This document shows, piece after piece, positions 33,169 through 43,559 of a DNA stretch of 64,000 bases (positions within the stretch are counted from its first letter, which is position 1; each line of letters begins with the position of its first letter). Made by a program: the position numbers and the translations under genes. The stretch is from Ryuthela nishihirai (lineage: Eukaryota; Arthropoda; Arachnida; Araneae; Heptathelidae). Location of the stretch: NCBI GenBank assembly GCA_038380435.1, contig JAWZYU010000057.1, positions 1,240,001 to 1,304,000 of the forward strand. Reading direction: 5' to 3'. The notes beneath the pieces were generated by a model that ran no database searches, was not told the DNA's origin, and saw only the letters and a list, made by a program, of their open reading frames with translations.

Positions 33169-33277
33169 TACCTTTTCTAGCATTCTGAAGAGAGGGTCGA
33201 CGTATGCCCATCCTCTTTCTGTATAATTTTTTGCAGAAGTAACAATGTTTGTCAAAGTGATAATCTCTTCCAAAACG
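33169..33277 (-). other. Candidate host exon, 36 codons, minus strand
   Basis: On the minus strand an AG acceptor after a TATATCTTTG stretch (about 33278) is followed by an open frame TVLEEIITLTNIVTSAK...GWAYVDPLFRMLEK. It ends exactly at a consensus donor AAAAG/GTAAGAG (about 33169). The frame stays open beyond the donor, so splicing is inferred, not shown. The copy at about 59078-59186 keeps the exon open with three base changes, two of them altering amino acids. I do not recognise the protein, and a fortuitous ORF remains possible. Confidence 0.35.
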
Positions 33278-33365
33278 GTACTCAAAGATATAGCACTTAT
33301 TTTTCCGAGGATAAGGTAGATCGATCATAAAAGTTATTCTTCTACTCACAAGGTTCAGTGTGGGA

Positions 33366-33741
33366 TTGGGTTGGGTTGTTTTACCTCCGAGCGGCACTTT
33401 TTTGCACACCATAGGCTAAATGGCCAGGTCACATGGACCCCGAAGGCTCAGAGAAAGTTGGGGGAAAGGACCCACTGGAACAGCTGTTGGAGACAGATGG
33501 TAGCCTCTCCTCAAGGCCATTGAGTGTGTTCTGTAACGTGCACAGGATTCGGCTCTCCCGCACATGGAGCCACGGCTTAACGTCCCATCCGATGGACGGC
33601 GTTCTTTCCAAGCCCATCGGTGTCCCCTGCTGACCGTGGGCAGGAAGTTTTGCGAAGTTAAATCTCAACGCTGACCCAGCTGGGACTCGAACCTGGGAAC
33701 TACAGATTACGAGCGTGGAGCGCTACCAAATGAGCCACCTC
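33366..33741 (-). mobile_element. SINE-A copy in the duplicated region (left copy)
   Basis: One tail, complete head. The TSD cagtgtggga / cagtatggga is at 33356-33365 and 33742-33751 (one mismatch). The same insertion at the same site is at 59275-59655, so it predates the duplication. Confidence 0.93.
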
Positions 33742-33742
33742 C

Positions 33743-33862
33743 AGTATGGGAGAACATGCCTTATAATGAGTTACTCCATGAATACGTTCATGCTTTTAAG
33801 TCAAACATTATTCTTCTCTACTCCAAGGAATGTAAACAGAGAGATATTTCAAAAACGAAAGG
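33743..33862 (+). other. Candidate second exon, plus strand
   Basis: With the SINE removed, a CTACTCAC..TTCAG acceptor precedes an open frame WENMPYNELLHEYVHAF through CKQRDISKTK, ending at AAAG/GTAAAATG (about 33862). The right-hand copy (59657-59778) has one extra A near 59724 that breaks this frame. It lies on the strand opposite to the other candidate exon 470 bp away, so both cannot belong to one simple gene. No protein was recognised. Confidence 0.28.
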
Positions 33863-34479
33863 TAAAATGTTATTTCTTTAGAACATAGTTTTCGCAATTC
33901 ACAATATTAGTTTGAAACTGGTCCCGATTCAGGAAGATATAGGGGGAAAGAAATTCATCGAATCTGTAGAGAATTGAATTGGGGTTCAAAGGAGGGGTGG
34001 GGTGGGGGCTAAGTAAGGCCACCTCGGTATCAAAGATCTGAACACTGCAGTAACAGAAAACCTAATTTTGAAACAATATAGCAGCTTTAAAAAAACAACT
34101 ATTTTTCTTAAAATTCAAATGGTAGTTTTTTTTTTATCACTTTGGTAATTACTTTTATAATTCTATCAGGTGTTTTAACAAAAACAATATAAATGAATTA
34201 TTTTACTTTAACTTGTTTTAAAATAAATGGCTTTAACTTAAATTTTAACCCAATTGAAATACATATTTATTCAAAATTGGATTTCCTCCTTTTTTTCCTT
34301 CCTTTTGTTCAAGACTGTCCACGCCTAGTGTATGAAGGCGACCTTGGGCTGAGAGACTGGATTTAGATTGAACACAAAATATTAGATTTTGTTGCAATTT
34401 AGAGTTCCATAAAAAATAAATGCAAATTGTCTGAAATACACCTACGTTCATCAACTGTTTGCCTATCTTACGAATATTA
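33863..34479. other. AT-rich sequence shared with 59779-60394
   Basis: G-run GGAGGGGTGGGGTGGGGG near 33992. From 34210 a distant match to Rep-E (TCCTTCCTTTTGTTCAAGAC). No gene. Confidence 0.45.
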
Positions 34480-34688
34480 ATAAAAATAACAATAAATACC
34501 CCCTCAAGCAGCTGCTTGCCACAGATGTCTGACAGGAGCCTGTCAGTATATATGCCACAGTAGAAGATCTGAGAGGATGGCAGGACCTCAGCAGAAAACA
34601 ACACGAACACCCATGCCTTACCCGGGAATCGAACCCAGGTCCCGTAGATCAGTAGCCAAGCGCGCTAACCACTCGGCCACGGGACGGC
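34480..34688 (-). mobile_element. SINE-B copy, minus strand
   Basis: Full length with both palindromes. An 11-bp perfect TSD tacgaatatta is at 34469-34479 and 34689-34699. Confidence 0.92.
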
Positions 34689-34699
34689 TACGAATATTA

Positions 34700-35440
34700 G
34701 CATTCTCAAAAAGAAGGAATTATTTAGAAAGAGCTCTTTTTAAGGTGTTTTTTAGGCAGATTCTTGAGAAACGTTTAGGGTTTCAGAAACCTTTGGTTAC
34801 TAGCTTTATTGATTATAAAAAAGACTTTTCACTCTGTTGATCGCCTTAATTTGTGGTTGATTGTGAGATCGCATGGCATTCCGGAGAAGTTAGTTAACAT
34901 AATGAAAGTTCTCTATAATAGCATTGAGTCGCATGTGAGAGTTTCTAAGGCTTGTAGCAGTTCGTTTAGCATTGTTTCAAATGTTCACGAAGGGTGTATT
35001 TTGACTCCTTTTCTTTTTACCTTGTATATTGATAACGTTATTCGAATTTCACTGCACGGTACAAATATTGGCCTTATATGGTTCCGAGGTCTGAAAATTT
35101 TTGATTTAGAATATACTGATGATTTAGCACTTTTCGCATTAGGTGGTTTGATTTTGTAAGTAATGATGAGGTTATGCAAAGCAGTCGGCAACCTCCTTTA
35201 AGCACCACAATCTGCAGAGAGAGACTCCGTTGGTTTGGCCATGTCGCCCGTATGGATAATTGTAGATTAGCGAATAGGGTTATGAACAGGTGTGCCTAAA
35301 GGCCTCAGAAAGAGAGGGGAGACATAGGATGAGATGTGCGGACATGTCAAACAGGACCTTGTTAGAATTGGTCTACAATGACCAGGTGCAGCAGATGCAG
35401 CTCAGGACAGATGCGTTTGGCGAACAAAATTACGTAATAT
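34700..35440 (+). pseudogene. RTE reverse transcriptase, central to C-terminal part
   Basis: Reads FRQILEKRLGFQKPLVTSFIDYKK, a frameshift at the A-run (34820), then VDRLNLWLIVRSHGIPEKLVNIMKVLYN, EGCILTPFLFTLYIDNVI and LEYTDDLALF (a YADD variant with Thr). A deletion then joins to RLRWFGHVARMDNCRLANRV, typical of the RTE C-terminus. The frameshift is identical in the copy at 60615-61360. A third copy is at 51206-52135. Confidence 0.88.
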
Positions 35441-35809
35441 GGTTTACCCATGGCTGAGAAGGATTTCTCCTTTTATATATGTACTATGAACAAGACTTCA
35501 ATTTACAATATAATGAAACGGAAGATGCACGTACAACAATGGAAAACGAGACTGTGTTACAACGTTTCACTTGAGGTATAGCACGGGGTGAGAATTACGT
35601 CACTTACGAGTTCGAACGATGAAGTTGAAATGAAAGAACAGAATTCTATTTCTCCCCTGCTTGCCTGTGATTATATACCAGAAAGTTCAATGTCTAATAG
35701 TAGTTCCGAGAATCTGTTTATAGAAGAAAGAGATTAATCGTAATCTGTGAGCGTTGGTAGTAAGAAGTGTGATTTTGGAGATATTTTTTGTTTTTGTTAT
35801 GTTCAGTGA
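35441..35809 (+). repeat. RTE 3' flank with an empty hAT-N1 site
   Basis: Non-coding. ACGAGTTCGAACGATGAAG at 35607-35625 is the site that carries hAT-N1 in the paralogue at 52177-53219. Confidence 0.7.
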
Positions 35810-36520
35810 TCAGTTTTGGAATATTTAACTGATAAGAAAGTTTTTAGTTTCAAGTAAAATAGCAATTTATCTGTATCGCAGAAAAATGCTCTTTGCTTGA
35901 AGGAAAATCTGGCAATTATGGATATTGGGATCATTTTATACTAATTGATAGCATAGTGTTGTTTTGTGTGATTAGTGAAGAAATTGTTGATTATTTATGC
36001 AATTTGTTGCCTTAGTTAATAAATCAGTTCATTTAGAGTTTGTTTATTTATTTGGAATTCACGTTCCGTTGCCAAATATCCAAATAGAATTGAAAATCTT
36101 TAAAAATACTTTTATTCACATCTTGTATTTTTTAATACATGTATTATCAATTACATATACTATTACATGGCATGGAAAAATAATTCGGCTAAACTATTCG
36201 TGATGAGACTTCAATATTTTGTAAAAACATAACAAATGGAAAAGATTAAAAATAATATTATCGATTGTTAATTTAGTTATTAAATTTGTTAGCTTTTCAT
36301 AGCTAACAGCAACCACCAGTATAGAATTTAGTTAGATATATGGAAGTATTATTGTTTCCGTTTAATCACCGTGCGCTACATCTGCTTTACGGGTTCCAGA
36401 AATATCTCTGCGGAAGCGGAGATTGAAATGAAATATAAAAGGTGTAAGTGTGACTGTTCAATGAAATTGCCATTCACTAAAAGGTAAATTTCTAATAATC
36501 TAGTAAAATACATTTTGCAG
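35810..36520 (+). repeat. Rep-C copy
   Basis: Full-length-looking copy, nearly the same as 61725-62436, ending AAAATACATTTTGCAG before the SINE-B target site. Confidence 0.72.
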
Positions 36521-36532
36521 TTAATATCCAAC

Positions 36533-36738
36533 TGCCGTCCCATGGCCGAGTGGTTAGCACGCTTGGCTACTGATCTACGGGACCTGGGTTCGAGCCCTGG
36601 TTAAGGCATGGATGTATGTGTTGCTTTTCTGTTGAGGTCCTGCCATCCTCTCAGACCCTCTACTATGGCATATAAACTGACAGGCTCCTGTCAGACCTCT
36701 GTGGCAAGCAGCTGCTTGAGGGGGTATTTATTTTTATA
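36533..36738 (+). mobile_element. SINE-B copy before cassette 2
   Basis: Both boxes and palindromes. TSD ttaatatccaac / ttaatgtccaac at 36521-36532 and 36739-36750. Confidence 0.9.
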
Positions 36739-36744
36739 TTAATG

Positions 36745-37556
36745 TCCAACAACCTCCGATATTGGGGTGATCCCTTTTTAGCTTAAAGGAATAATTTCTT
36801 ACTCTCTCGAAGAGCGAAAAAGGAAATTTCATTTTTTTATAAGTTTTGAAAACTGCTCGGGTGATTAATTGCTACTGAAACTGAAGATAAAAAAAATATT
36901 TAAAAAAATTCGAAATGATGGATATGGACGTGAAGAATAGAGTCGCCAATCTTGATTAAAATCTTTAACGTTTGTCTGAAATTTTGCTGTAAGAAACCTT
37001 TCATTAATGCACTCCTATCCTAAAAGAGCATCACTAGGGTGTCTGCTGAGAAGCACACCTAGGCCTTGATGATGCTTAATATCTTCCCTCCCTGGAAAGA
37101 GAAATTTAAGATTATTTTTAAAAATCTGACCTTTATCTGTCCATCTATTCTCTTGCAAGCCGAAAATATCTAAATTATAAAGCTGAAAGTCTTGTGTGAG
37201 GACATCAATAAAATAAACTCTGTGCAGAGTCCTCACATTCCAACTACCTATGGAGAGAAAATGGTTAGTGGGATGTTTAAAGAAATTACGTTTATTGAGA
37301 GAGGGAACGCCGACAATATTAAACAGCCTCCTAATCGTTGGCATGAGGCAAAGTCCCGTTCTCCCACCAAGCCATATACACTGGAAGACTTCCTCCAATG
37401 TAGAATTTGACGATACCAGTAGAAGCATTCAGATTCATTCTTTAAGATTTTCATTGCGACAGATTTTGCTATTCTGTTATTTCCGACGTCCGTGACCGAA
37501 AGGTCCCGAATTTCGTAGCTGATCAAGGTCACTTTCATACAATACGCCTGGACACC
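36745..37556 (-). pseudogene. Cassette copy 2: RTE endonuclease N-terminal half
   Basis: Minus ORF 37428-37015 is open for 137 codons from MLLLVSSNSTLEE to HPSDALLG, with SWNVRTLH, LQENRW and GVLLSRH. Downstream INERFLTAKFQT lies after a TAG. It stops matching RTE at about 36955. Same structure as cassette 1. Confidence 0.85.
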
Positions 37557-37558
37557 AC

Positions 37559-38517
37559 GGAGGAGTGTCTAAAGGAGAAGAGAGCTAGCTTCCATAGACG
37601 TAATGTAAACTTTTCGATTGCAGCGCCCTCTAATCAGTGCATTGCAGTGAAGTCAACTAGCCAGGGAGAGGAGCGAGTTCCCTGCATTATTTTTCTACCT
37701 CCGAGCAAAGTTTTCAATTGCTTACACCACGTGACTAATTTTGCAAACAGTTTGACTCTGAAAAATGTTCACAAAAATAATTTACTTTTCGTTTAGAGAG
37801 AAAATATCATGACGTAATGAAATCATTTTCTTTAATAAAATCCAATTTTGTAAAACAGGTAGCAGCTATGCTAAAGAACAGAATTTTGATAGGTTGAACA
37901 ACCTACAGCATTTAGTATATTATAATAAATTGAGATTTATATGTCAATGCACGATAACATGATCTATTGAATTATATTTTATACAATTGCTGATATTTCC
38001 AATATATATCATACCGAGTTTTTTACTTTGATAAACGTTCAAAAGATGGCAGCAGGCACTCCCGTATCAACCATAAAAAAAGAATTACACTGTTAGAGCA
38101 AAGTGCAGAAGCCATTGTACATCGATATGCTCCAGGGAACACAAACCTGCAACATACATTGACTTATATATATTCGCAAGATGATTAAATGTATTAATTT
38201 ACATATTAATTTTAAAAATTCTGCGAAATTGCTCAAAATAAACATAGAAAGTCTTTTCCAGGTATCGTAAAATGTGCTCCTGAGCAGGATAAAACACTCA
38301 TTGAATAACTTTAGGGTCAGCTACCACTGTGCCAAACAGCCAAGGCTGTTAGACATTTGGAAACACTGGTTAAACCGCAATATATATAAATACCAATAGT
38401 AAGACAAACCATAACTGTAGTGGGCTAAAATGATTGCACTGCGCATGCGCAGATCGCCTCTTACAGTTGTTTTTGTGTCTGCACATCAATTTGCCACTTT
38501 TCGTTAGACCTCCTTTG
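37559..38517 (+). mobile_element. hAT-N1 copy in cassette 2
   Basis: GAGGAGTGTCTAAAGGAG to CTCCTTTG; about 960 bp, with the left target copy eroded to ACCAC and the right copy ACCACAC intact. Confidence 0.72.
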
Positions 38518-38524
38518 ACCACAC

Positions 38525-39915
38525 TAAGACATCAAAGATCATACAGTGACAACAGCAGTCGCAGGCAGGGGGGGGGGGCTATACCTGCTTAATCTTAGCT
38601 AAAGCCAGTAGCCAAATGAATGAAATGTCTGAATAAATGACGGTAGAACCGTAATATGAGTTGAAAAGAATGGAGGGAAGTGGGAAGGAAGAGTGTGAAG
38701 GGGAGAAGTAAGAGAAAAGTAAGTAATAAGTAAGGAATAAGTTAAGGTTCGGCTCCAGATGGGGTCAGTACATGTGGCGCCATCTGGCGTCGATCCCATT
38801 TTTAATCCTGATTATCAAGTAGAGATTTTGGTCGTTTGAATTTGTGTGAGGGGTACAACATCATAATTAAGTAAATCTCTAATAAGTTGATTAGGATGTT
38901 CTGCGATAGTTGCAAAATAGATCTTGGCCATTTTTATTGATGGATTGGAGAATTGTTTCACAATTTAGATCTCGATGAATGATAGTATTCCTGACAAACC
39001 AGGGAGCTGGTACAGCAGATTGTAGGATTTTATTTTGTAGAGATTGGAGATTTGCAAGATTTTTAGTAGAACATGCACCCCAGATCTGGGCAGCATAGAG
39101 AAGGAGAGGTTTGATTACCTGATTATAAATTAGCACTTTTTTTGTGATGTTGCGATATGAGATTCTCCCCCAAGCAGAGGGAATAGTTTGCAGTATAGTG
39201 CTCTACCTTTGTTAACATCATTCCCTACATGCGCATCCCATTTGAGCTTGTGTTGAATCGTGATGCCTAGGTATTTGGCATGATCGCTCCACACTACCTG
39301 TTAATCAAATAGGTAGAAATTTTCATGATGGGGATTTCGTTTCTGTGACGTAAGAACTGCAATACCTTTTGCAGGGTTAACTTGCACTCTCCAATCCGTG
39401 CACCAGTCCTCCAAAGAGTCGAGCATTGCCTGCATTCTCTTGCAGGCAATGGGCACGGAAAGGTAGGGTGCGAGAAATGCCGTGTGGTCAGCGTACATGG
39501 CATTTACAACTCGATCAAGTTTAGGAATATCTGATGTGAAGATATTAAACAATGTCGGGTTGAGGGACTCCTGTATTAATAGGTTTTTTTTTTATCGAAT
39601 ATGTGATTTGCCACTTTGACTTGGAAGGTTCGTGAACGGAGATAACTGGATGATATGAATTAGTGCAAGAGGAAAATTGAACTTTATAAGTTTAAAGATG
39701 AGGCCTTCAATCCAGACCCGATCGAACGCCGTTGCGATATCAGTGTATACAGCGACTGTAGACTCTTTTTTGTTGCATGCCTCTGCAATACTCTCTACCA
39801 TTCTGTGAATTCGTGGAATGTTTTCTATTGTTCGGGTGGAAGGATATTGAATGACTAAGCGCTTGAGAATGGATTTTTCCAAAAGTTTTACCAGGCAAAA
39901 ATATAGCACATTTTA
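38525..39915 (-). pseudogene. Cassette copy 2: longest Jockey RT remnant
   Basis: Minus strand: KLLEKSILKRL (39890), a gap relative to 26500, IHRMVESIAEACNKKEST, VYTDIATAFDRVWIEGL (motif A), then FNIFTSDIPKLDRVVNAMYADHTAFLAP, where the second catalytic Asp of YADD is His. MLDSLEDWCTDWRVQVNPAK is kept here and lost in the other cassettes. IWGACSTKNLANLQ and APWFVRNTIIHRDL follow. The 3' UTR runs to about 38525 and includes GGCGCCATCTGGCGTCGAT. Frameshifted and dead. Confidence 0.87.
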
Positions 39916-40560
39916 CGATAGCGAAGTTTCTAAAATATGTATTGGTAGTTATTTATTTTAAAAATCTGGTAACTAATTTTCAAAAATTCTGAATTATTCT
40001 TTTAAAATCCTTATGAATAAATTATTTTATTTTAATTGCTTTTAAAAGAGATCGCTTTGCCTTTAATTTGTAACAAATTATATCACTCGAATTTTTCTGC
40101 ATAATTAATATCGCTCCTTTCTTCCCTCCTCTTACTCAAGGCTGTCTAAGCCTGATGTATCAAGGCAGCTTTCACCGAACGCTCTTTCCCACGGCGACCT
40201 CAGAATCGGAGGGAACTGGGATTTGGAACCTCGAGCCACCTAGAAACACGTCACAGGCCATCCGACCCGCGCAGAGCCCAGAGTCTTTTCTGCAGTAACA
40301 GAAGACCTAATTTAAAAAGAGCCACTGCCACACTACCAACTCCAAGTACACCCCTTCAATGACAGTCCACACTCGCATTCATTACGTCACCGTGGACCAA
40401 ACTGTAGTCACTATTCTCCCCACAGCAGACAGAATCACCACCGCCTCGAACCTCGCTCATTACGAGTTCACCAAACACACTGACTGACTGCACCACCTCC
40501 ACTGCCGCAGCGGCCACCACCACGACGAGCTTAACGCTGGTGTCGAGATTAACAGAGATT
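39916..40560 (+). repeat. Rep-E copy
   Basis: 40075-40560 pairs with 50485-50940 (TGCATAATTAATATC, CTCAAGGCTGTC, AACTCCAAGTACACC, GGTGTCGAGATTAACAGAG). GC is higher than its surroundings from 40200 on. No frame is conserved between the two copies. Confidence 0.6.
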
Positions 40561-40664
40561 CCTAGAGGAGCGATCTGCGGAGCTTTCCCGGCATGCCGCC
40601 CATCACATAAGGGGACACCTAAGCCAAAGAAGCCTAAGCGACCAATCCGCCTCAGCTACCGTCC

Positions 40665-41042
40665 TTACTGCTCTAGCTTCGCTGCCCAGAAATGGAAGTT
40701 TCGTCGAATTCTGGACTGTTCCAAAGCACGAAACGGGAGATCCACGGAGTGGACGAGATACACGTGGACAGCTTTCCTTCTGGGCGAGTCTGCCCAGTAG
40801 TCATTGATCCGCTTGCGCGCACACAAAAGAAGTCGATTCAGCGAAGGAGTATTTAGAATGGCCATCATAAAAATTGTGAAGCCTGTGTTCTGATTCTTTG
40901 ACACACTAATCGAATTCATGAATGACATACCCCACACATCGTATACACTAGTGAAGCAGGAAATGACATCATCTCTACACTTTCGGTATTCTTCAGTTAT
41001 GTAGGCTCTTTTGAGGATTGTCAACTTCTTGGAGATATTCAT
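40665..41042 (-). other. Unrecognised 125-codon ORF
   Basis: Open minus-strand frame starting MNISKKLTILKRAYITEEYRKCRDDV. Residues about 28-65 are moderately hydrophobic (SCFTSVYDVWGMSFMNSI, then FTIFMMAIL). The pattern faintly recalls a piece of an insect-type gustatory receptor between two membrane segments, but no signature motif is present. No second copy was noticed in the window, unlike most sequence here. The last 40 codons are basic and less convincing. Confidence 0.2.
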
Positions 41043-41195
41043 TACGTATTATTATTATTGTCACTCGAAATTGTATTCGCTCCGTAAAAGTAAGCTTCAG
41101 TATTATTTTGTTTGTGCTCAGAATTGTTAACCTCATTGAGATATCTGATGCGTATTATTATTGTTCTCACTTGAAATTGAGTGCCCTCATGCTTC
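41012..41195. repeat. Twofold direct repeat, about 105-bp period
   Basis: GAGGATTGTCAACTTCTTGG to CACTCGAAATTG (41014-41073) recurs as CAGAATTGTTAACCTCATTG to CACTTGAAATTG (41121-41180). A relative of the TATTATTATTGTCACTCG phrase also occurs at 48575. Confidence 0.6.
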
Positions 41196-41214
41196 TGGAG
41201 TAGAATTATTGTTA

Positions 41215-41754
41215 CGTGGGATTCTATAGGGTTAATAGGAATTGTCAGATGCTGTGATATATTTCCTGGAATAGATGCATCAGTTGACTAAGAGTCGAAA
41301 TTTGTAATGAAAAATGTATTTTACTAGATTATTAGATTAGTTTTCATTGAAAGGCAATTTGACTGAACAGTCTCGCATTTACAATTCTTTTACAATCTCT
41401 GCTTCCGCAGAAACCATTCTCCAACTCGTACTGAAAAAAGATTATCAGCTATCGATTAAACGAAAATAATAATACTTCTACAAATGTATCTAAATTTCAC
41501 ACTGGTAGTTGTATCTAGCTATGAAAAGCGAACAAACTTAATAACACCTAAAGAGTAATGGAGAATATAATCCTTTTTTACTTCATAAGTTTTTACAGGA
41601 ATATTGAAGTCTCACCACGAATAGTTTAGCCGAATTATTTTTCCATGCCATGTAATAGAATATATAACTGATATTACACGTATTAAAAACACAAAATGTG
41701 AATAAAGGTATTTTTACCGATTTTCAATTCTGTTTGAATATTTTGCAACCGAAC
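41215..41754 (-). repeat. Rep-G end and Rep-C, minus orientation
   Basis: GATGCATCAGTTGACTAAG (41272) is Rep-G; from 41395 Rep-C (AATCTCTGCTTCCGCAGA, CCATGCCATGTAATAGAA). Confidence 0.65.
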
Positions 41755-41869
41755 GTGTCACGTGACACGAAGGTTGCCAGATCACTAATTTCTGAAATAA
41801 TCGTTGCCATATATTTTTTCTGAACTCTGTAATCAACCATAGTGTTCGGATACTTTTTTGAGCGACTGT
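41755..41869 (+). repeat. Tc1-type right terminus
   Basis: Runs from CACGTGACACGAAGGTTGCC to CATAGTGTTCGGATAC and GAGCGACTGTA, with no internal transposase. Confidence 0.75.
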
Positions 41870-42780
41870 ACTGACACCCAACCTGAGATAGGGGTCAAGA
41901 CGTCTACAGATACCCTGAATTTTATTCTGAGTCAAAGCATTATGGACGAGTGGTAGAGGATCTGGGATACGACCGAGAATGGTCTCCAAACGAACACATT
42001 CTTGAAAAGGGTCGGTCTATCCTGGATGTCCTCAGATCACTACCTAACGCAGGTACTGACGGGACATCGGAGCTTCCCAGCGTATCTGGAGCGTTTTAAG
42101 ATCGCTGCCCACAGTAACTGCTGCAGTGGGGCTCCAGATGCAGTTGGGTTGTTTTACCTCTGAGCGGCACTTTTTTGCACACCATGGGCTAAATGGCCAG
42201 ATTACGTGGACCCCGAAGGCTCAGAGAAGGTTGAGGGAGGGGACCCACTGGAACAGCTGTTGGGAGACAGATGGTAGCCTCCCGTCAAGGCCATTCAGCG
42301 TGTTCTTTAATGTGCATAGGGTATGTCTCTCCCGCACACGAGGCCACGGCTTAACGTCCCATCCAACGGACGGTGGCCTTTCCAAGCCCATCGGTGTCCC
42401 CTACTGACCGTGGACAGGCGGGGAATTTTGCGGAGATAAATCTCAACGCTGACCCAGCTGGGACTCGAACCTGAGAACTACAGATTACGAGCCAGGCGCG
42501 CTACCGACTGAGCCACCCCCGCCCCTCTCCAGATGCAGACGTCGGGCATCATATCCACCAGTGCCCGATCACGGAAGAATTCGTTAACGAACTCAGAAGC
42601 TCCCAAGAGATCAGTGAGTAGCAGGCAGGGCGGTCACAGAGTCCATCAGGAGTGCCCAAGTCAGGACGCACCTGAGGGATTTGGGATGGCTCGTATGCCG
42701 ATTCCGGGACTCACTTCTTTGAGACCGAAGCTGATTTCGCTCTTCTACTACTTTTCCTACTCTTAGCACCCCCTTCAACA
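41870..42780 (+). pseudogene. LINE C-terminus with zinc-knuckle, split by SINE-A
   Basis: Plus-strand reading gives QSIMDEW, a stop, then RIWDTTENGLQTNTFLKRVG, LTQVLTGHRSFPAYLERF and, across the SINE, NCCSGAPDADVGHHIHQCP followed by LRSSQEISE and TAG (42619). The final C-x-H-C arrangement is the C-terminal zinc motif of R1/LOA/I-type LINEs. 42620-42780 would be its 3' UTR. Clade not settled. Confidence 0.65.
42144..42526 (-). mobile_element. SINE-A copy in LINE C-terminus
   Basis: Full length, one tail. A 12-bp perfect TSD ctccagatgcag is at 42132-42143 and 42527-42538. The target lies inside the zinc motif codons. Confidence 0.94.
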
Positions 42781-42822
42781 GCACCCACACTTCAGGTTCC
42801 TACTGGTCTCCCCTGGGAGAAG

Positions 42823-43295
42823 GGGCGGGGGTGGCTCAGTCGGTAGCGCGTCAGGCTCGTAATCTGTAGTTCCCAGGTTCGGGTCCCTACGATTACGCTC
42901 GTAATCTGTAGTCCCCAGACTCGAACCTGGGAACTACAGATTACGAGCGTGTGCTGGAGCGTGTGCTGGAGCGTGTGCAGCTGGGTCAGCGTTGAGATTT
43001 ATCTCCCCAAAATTCCCCGCCCTGCCCACGGTCAGTTGGGGACACCGATGGGCATGGAAAGGCCTCCGTCACTTTGAAAGGCCTCCGTCCGTTGGCCCCG
43101 TGTATGGGAGAGCCATACCCTGTGCACGTTAAAGAACACGCTGGATGGCCTTGATAGGAGGCTACCATCTGTCTCTTAACAGCTCTTCCAGTGGGTTCCC
43201 TCCCCCAACCTTCTCTGAGCCTTCGGGGTCCATGTGACCTCACCATTTAGCCCATGGTGTGCAAAAAAATGCAGCTCAGAGGTAAAACAACCCAA
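42823..43295 (+). mobile_element. SINE-A copy with inverted duplication in its head
   Basis: Normal A box and start of B box, then at 42896-42950 a hairpin: CTCGTAATCTGTAGTCCCCA, short loop, and TGGGAACTACAGATTACGAG. Next come two copies of CGTGTGCTGGAG (42951-42974), and then the normal body resumes at AGCTGGGTCAGCG. One tail. Confidence 0.92.
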
Positions 43296-43545
43296 CAAAA
43301 CAGAACAAAATGTTAAAAATTCTGAAAGTCGGTTTTGTTTTTAAAAAAAATATTTCTGTCAAAATCGATTTTAAAAGTAAAAATTTTCAGTTAGAAGTTT
43401 GAGTTTATGATGGCCTACTTTCAGTCATAATCACAAGATCTATAATTATATTAAAAATAATCTGTTAAAAATATCTGTTGTTGAGCAATAAAATCTCAAA
43501 GTTTATCCTTCAAACTATTTGCATGTTAAAAGTTTTTAGGAGAAA
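43296..43545. other. AT-rich spacer
   Basis: No gene or repeat identified. Confidence 0.45.
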
Positions 43546-43559
43546 ACTCGGAAGCTTTT

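Noticed and set aside
32990..33412. 140-codon minus-strand ORF, repeated at 58923-59321
   Set aside because: It starts inside the SINE-A tail and uses a different frame from the exon-like block; the frame has no recognisable domain.
34245..34610. 121-codon minus-strand ORF, repeated at 60160-60525
   Set aside because: It starts within SINE-B read in reverse and continues in AT-rich DNA; conserved only because the region is duplicated.
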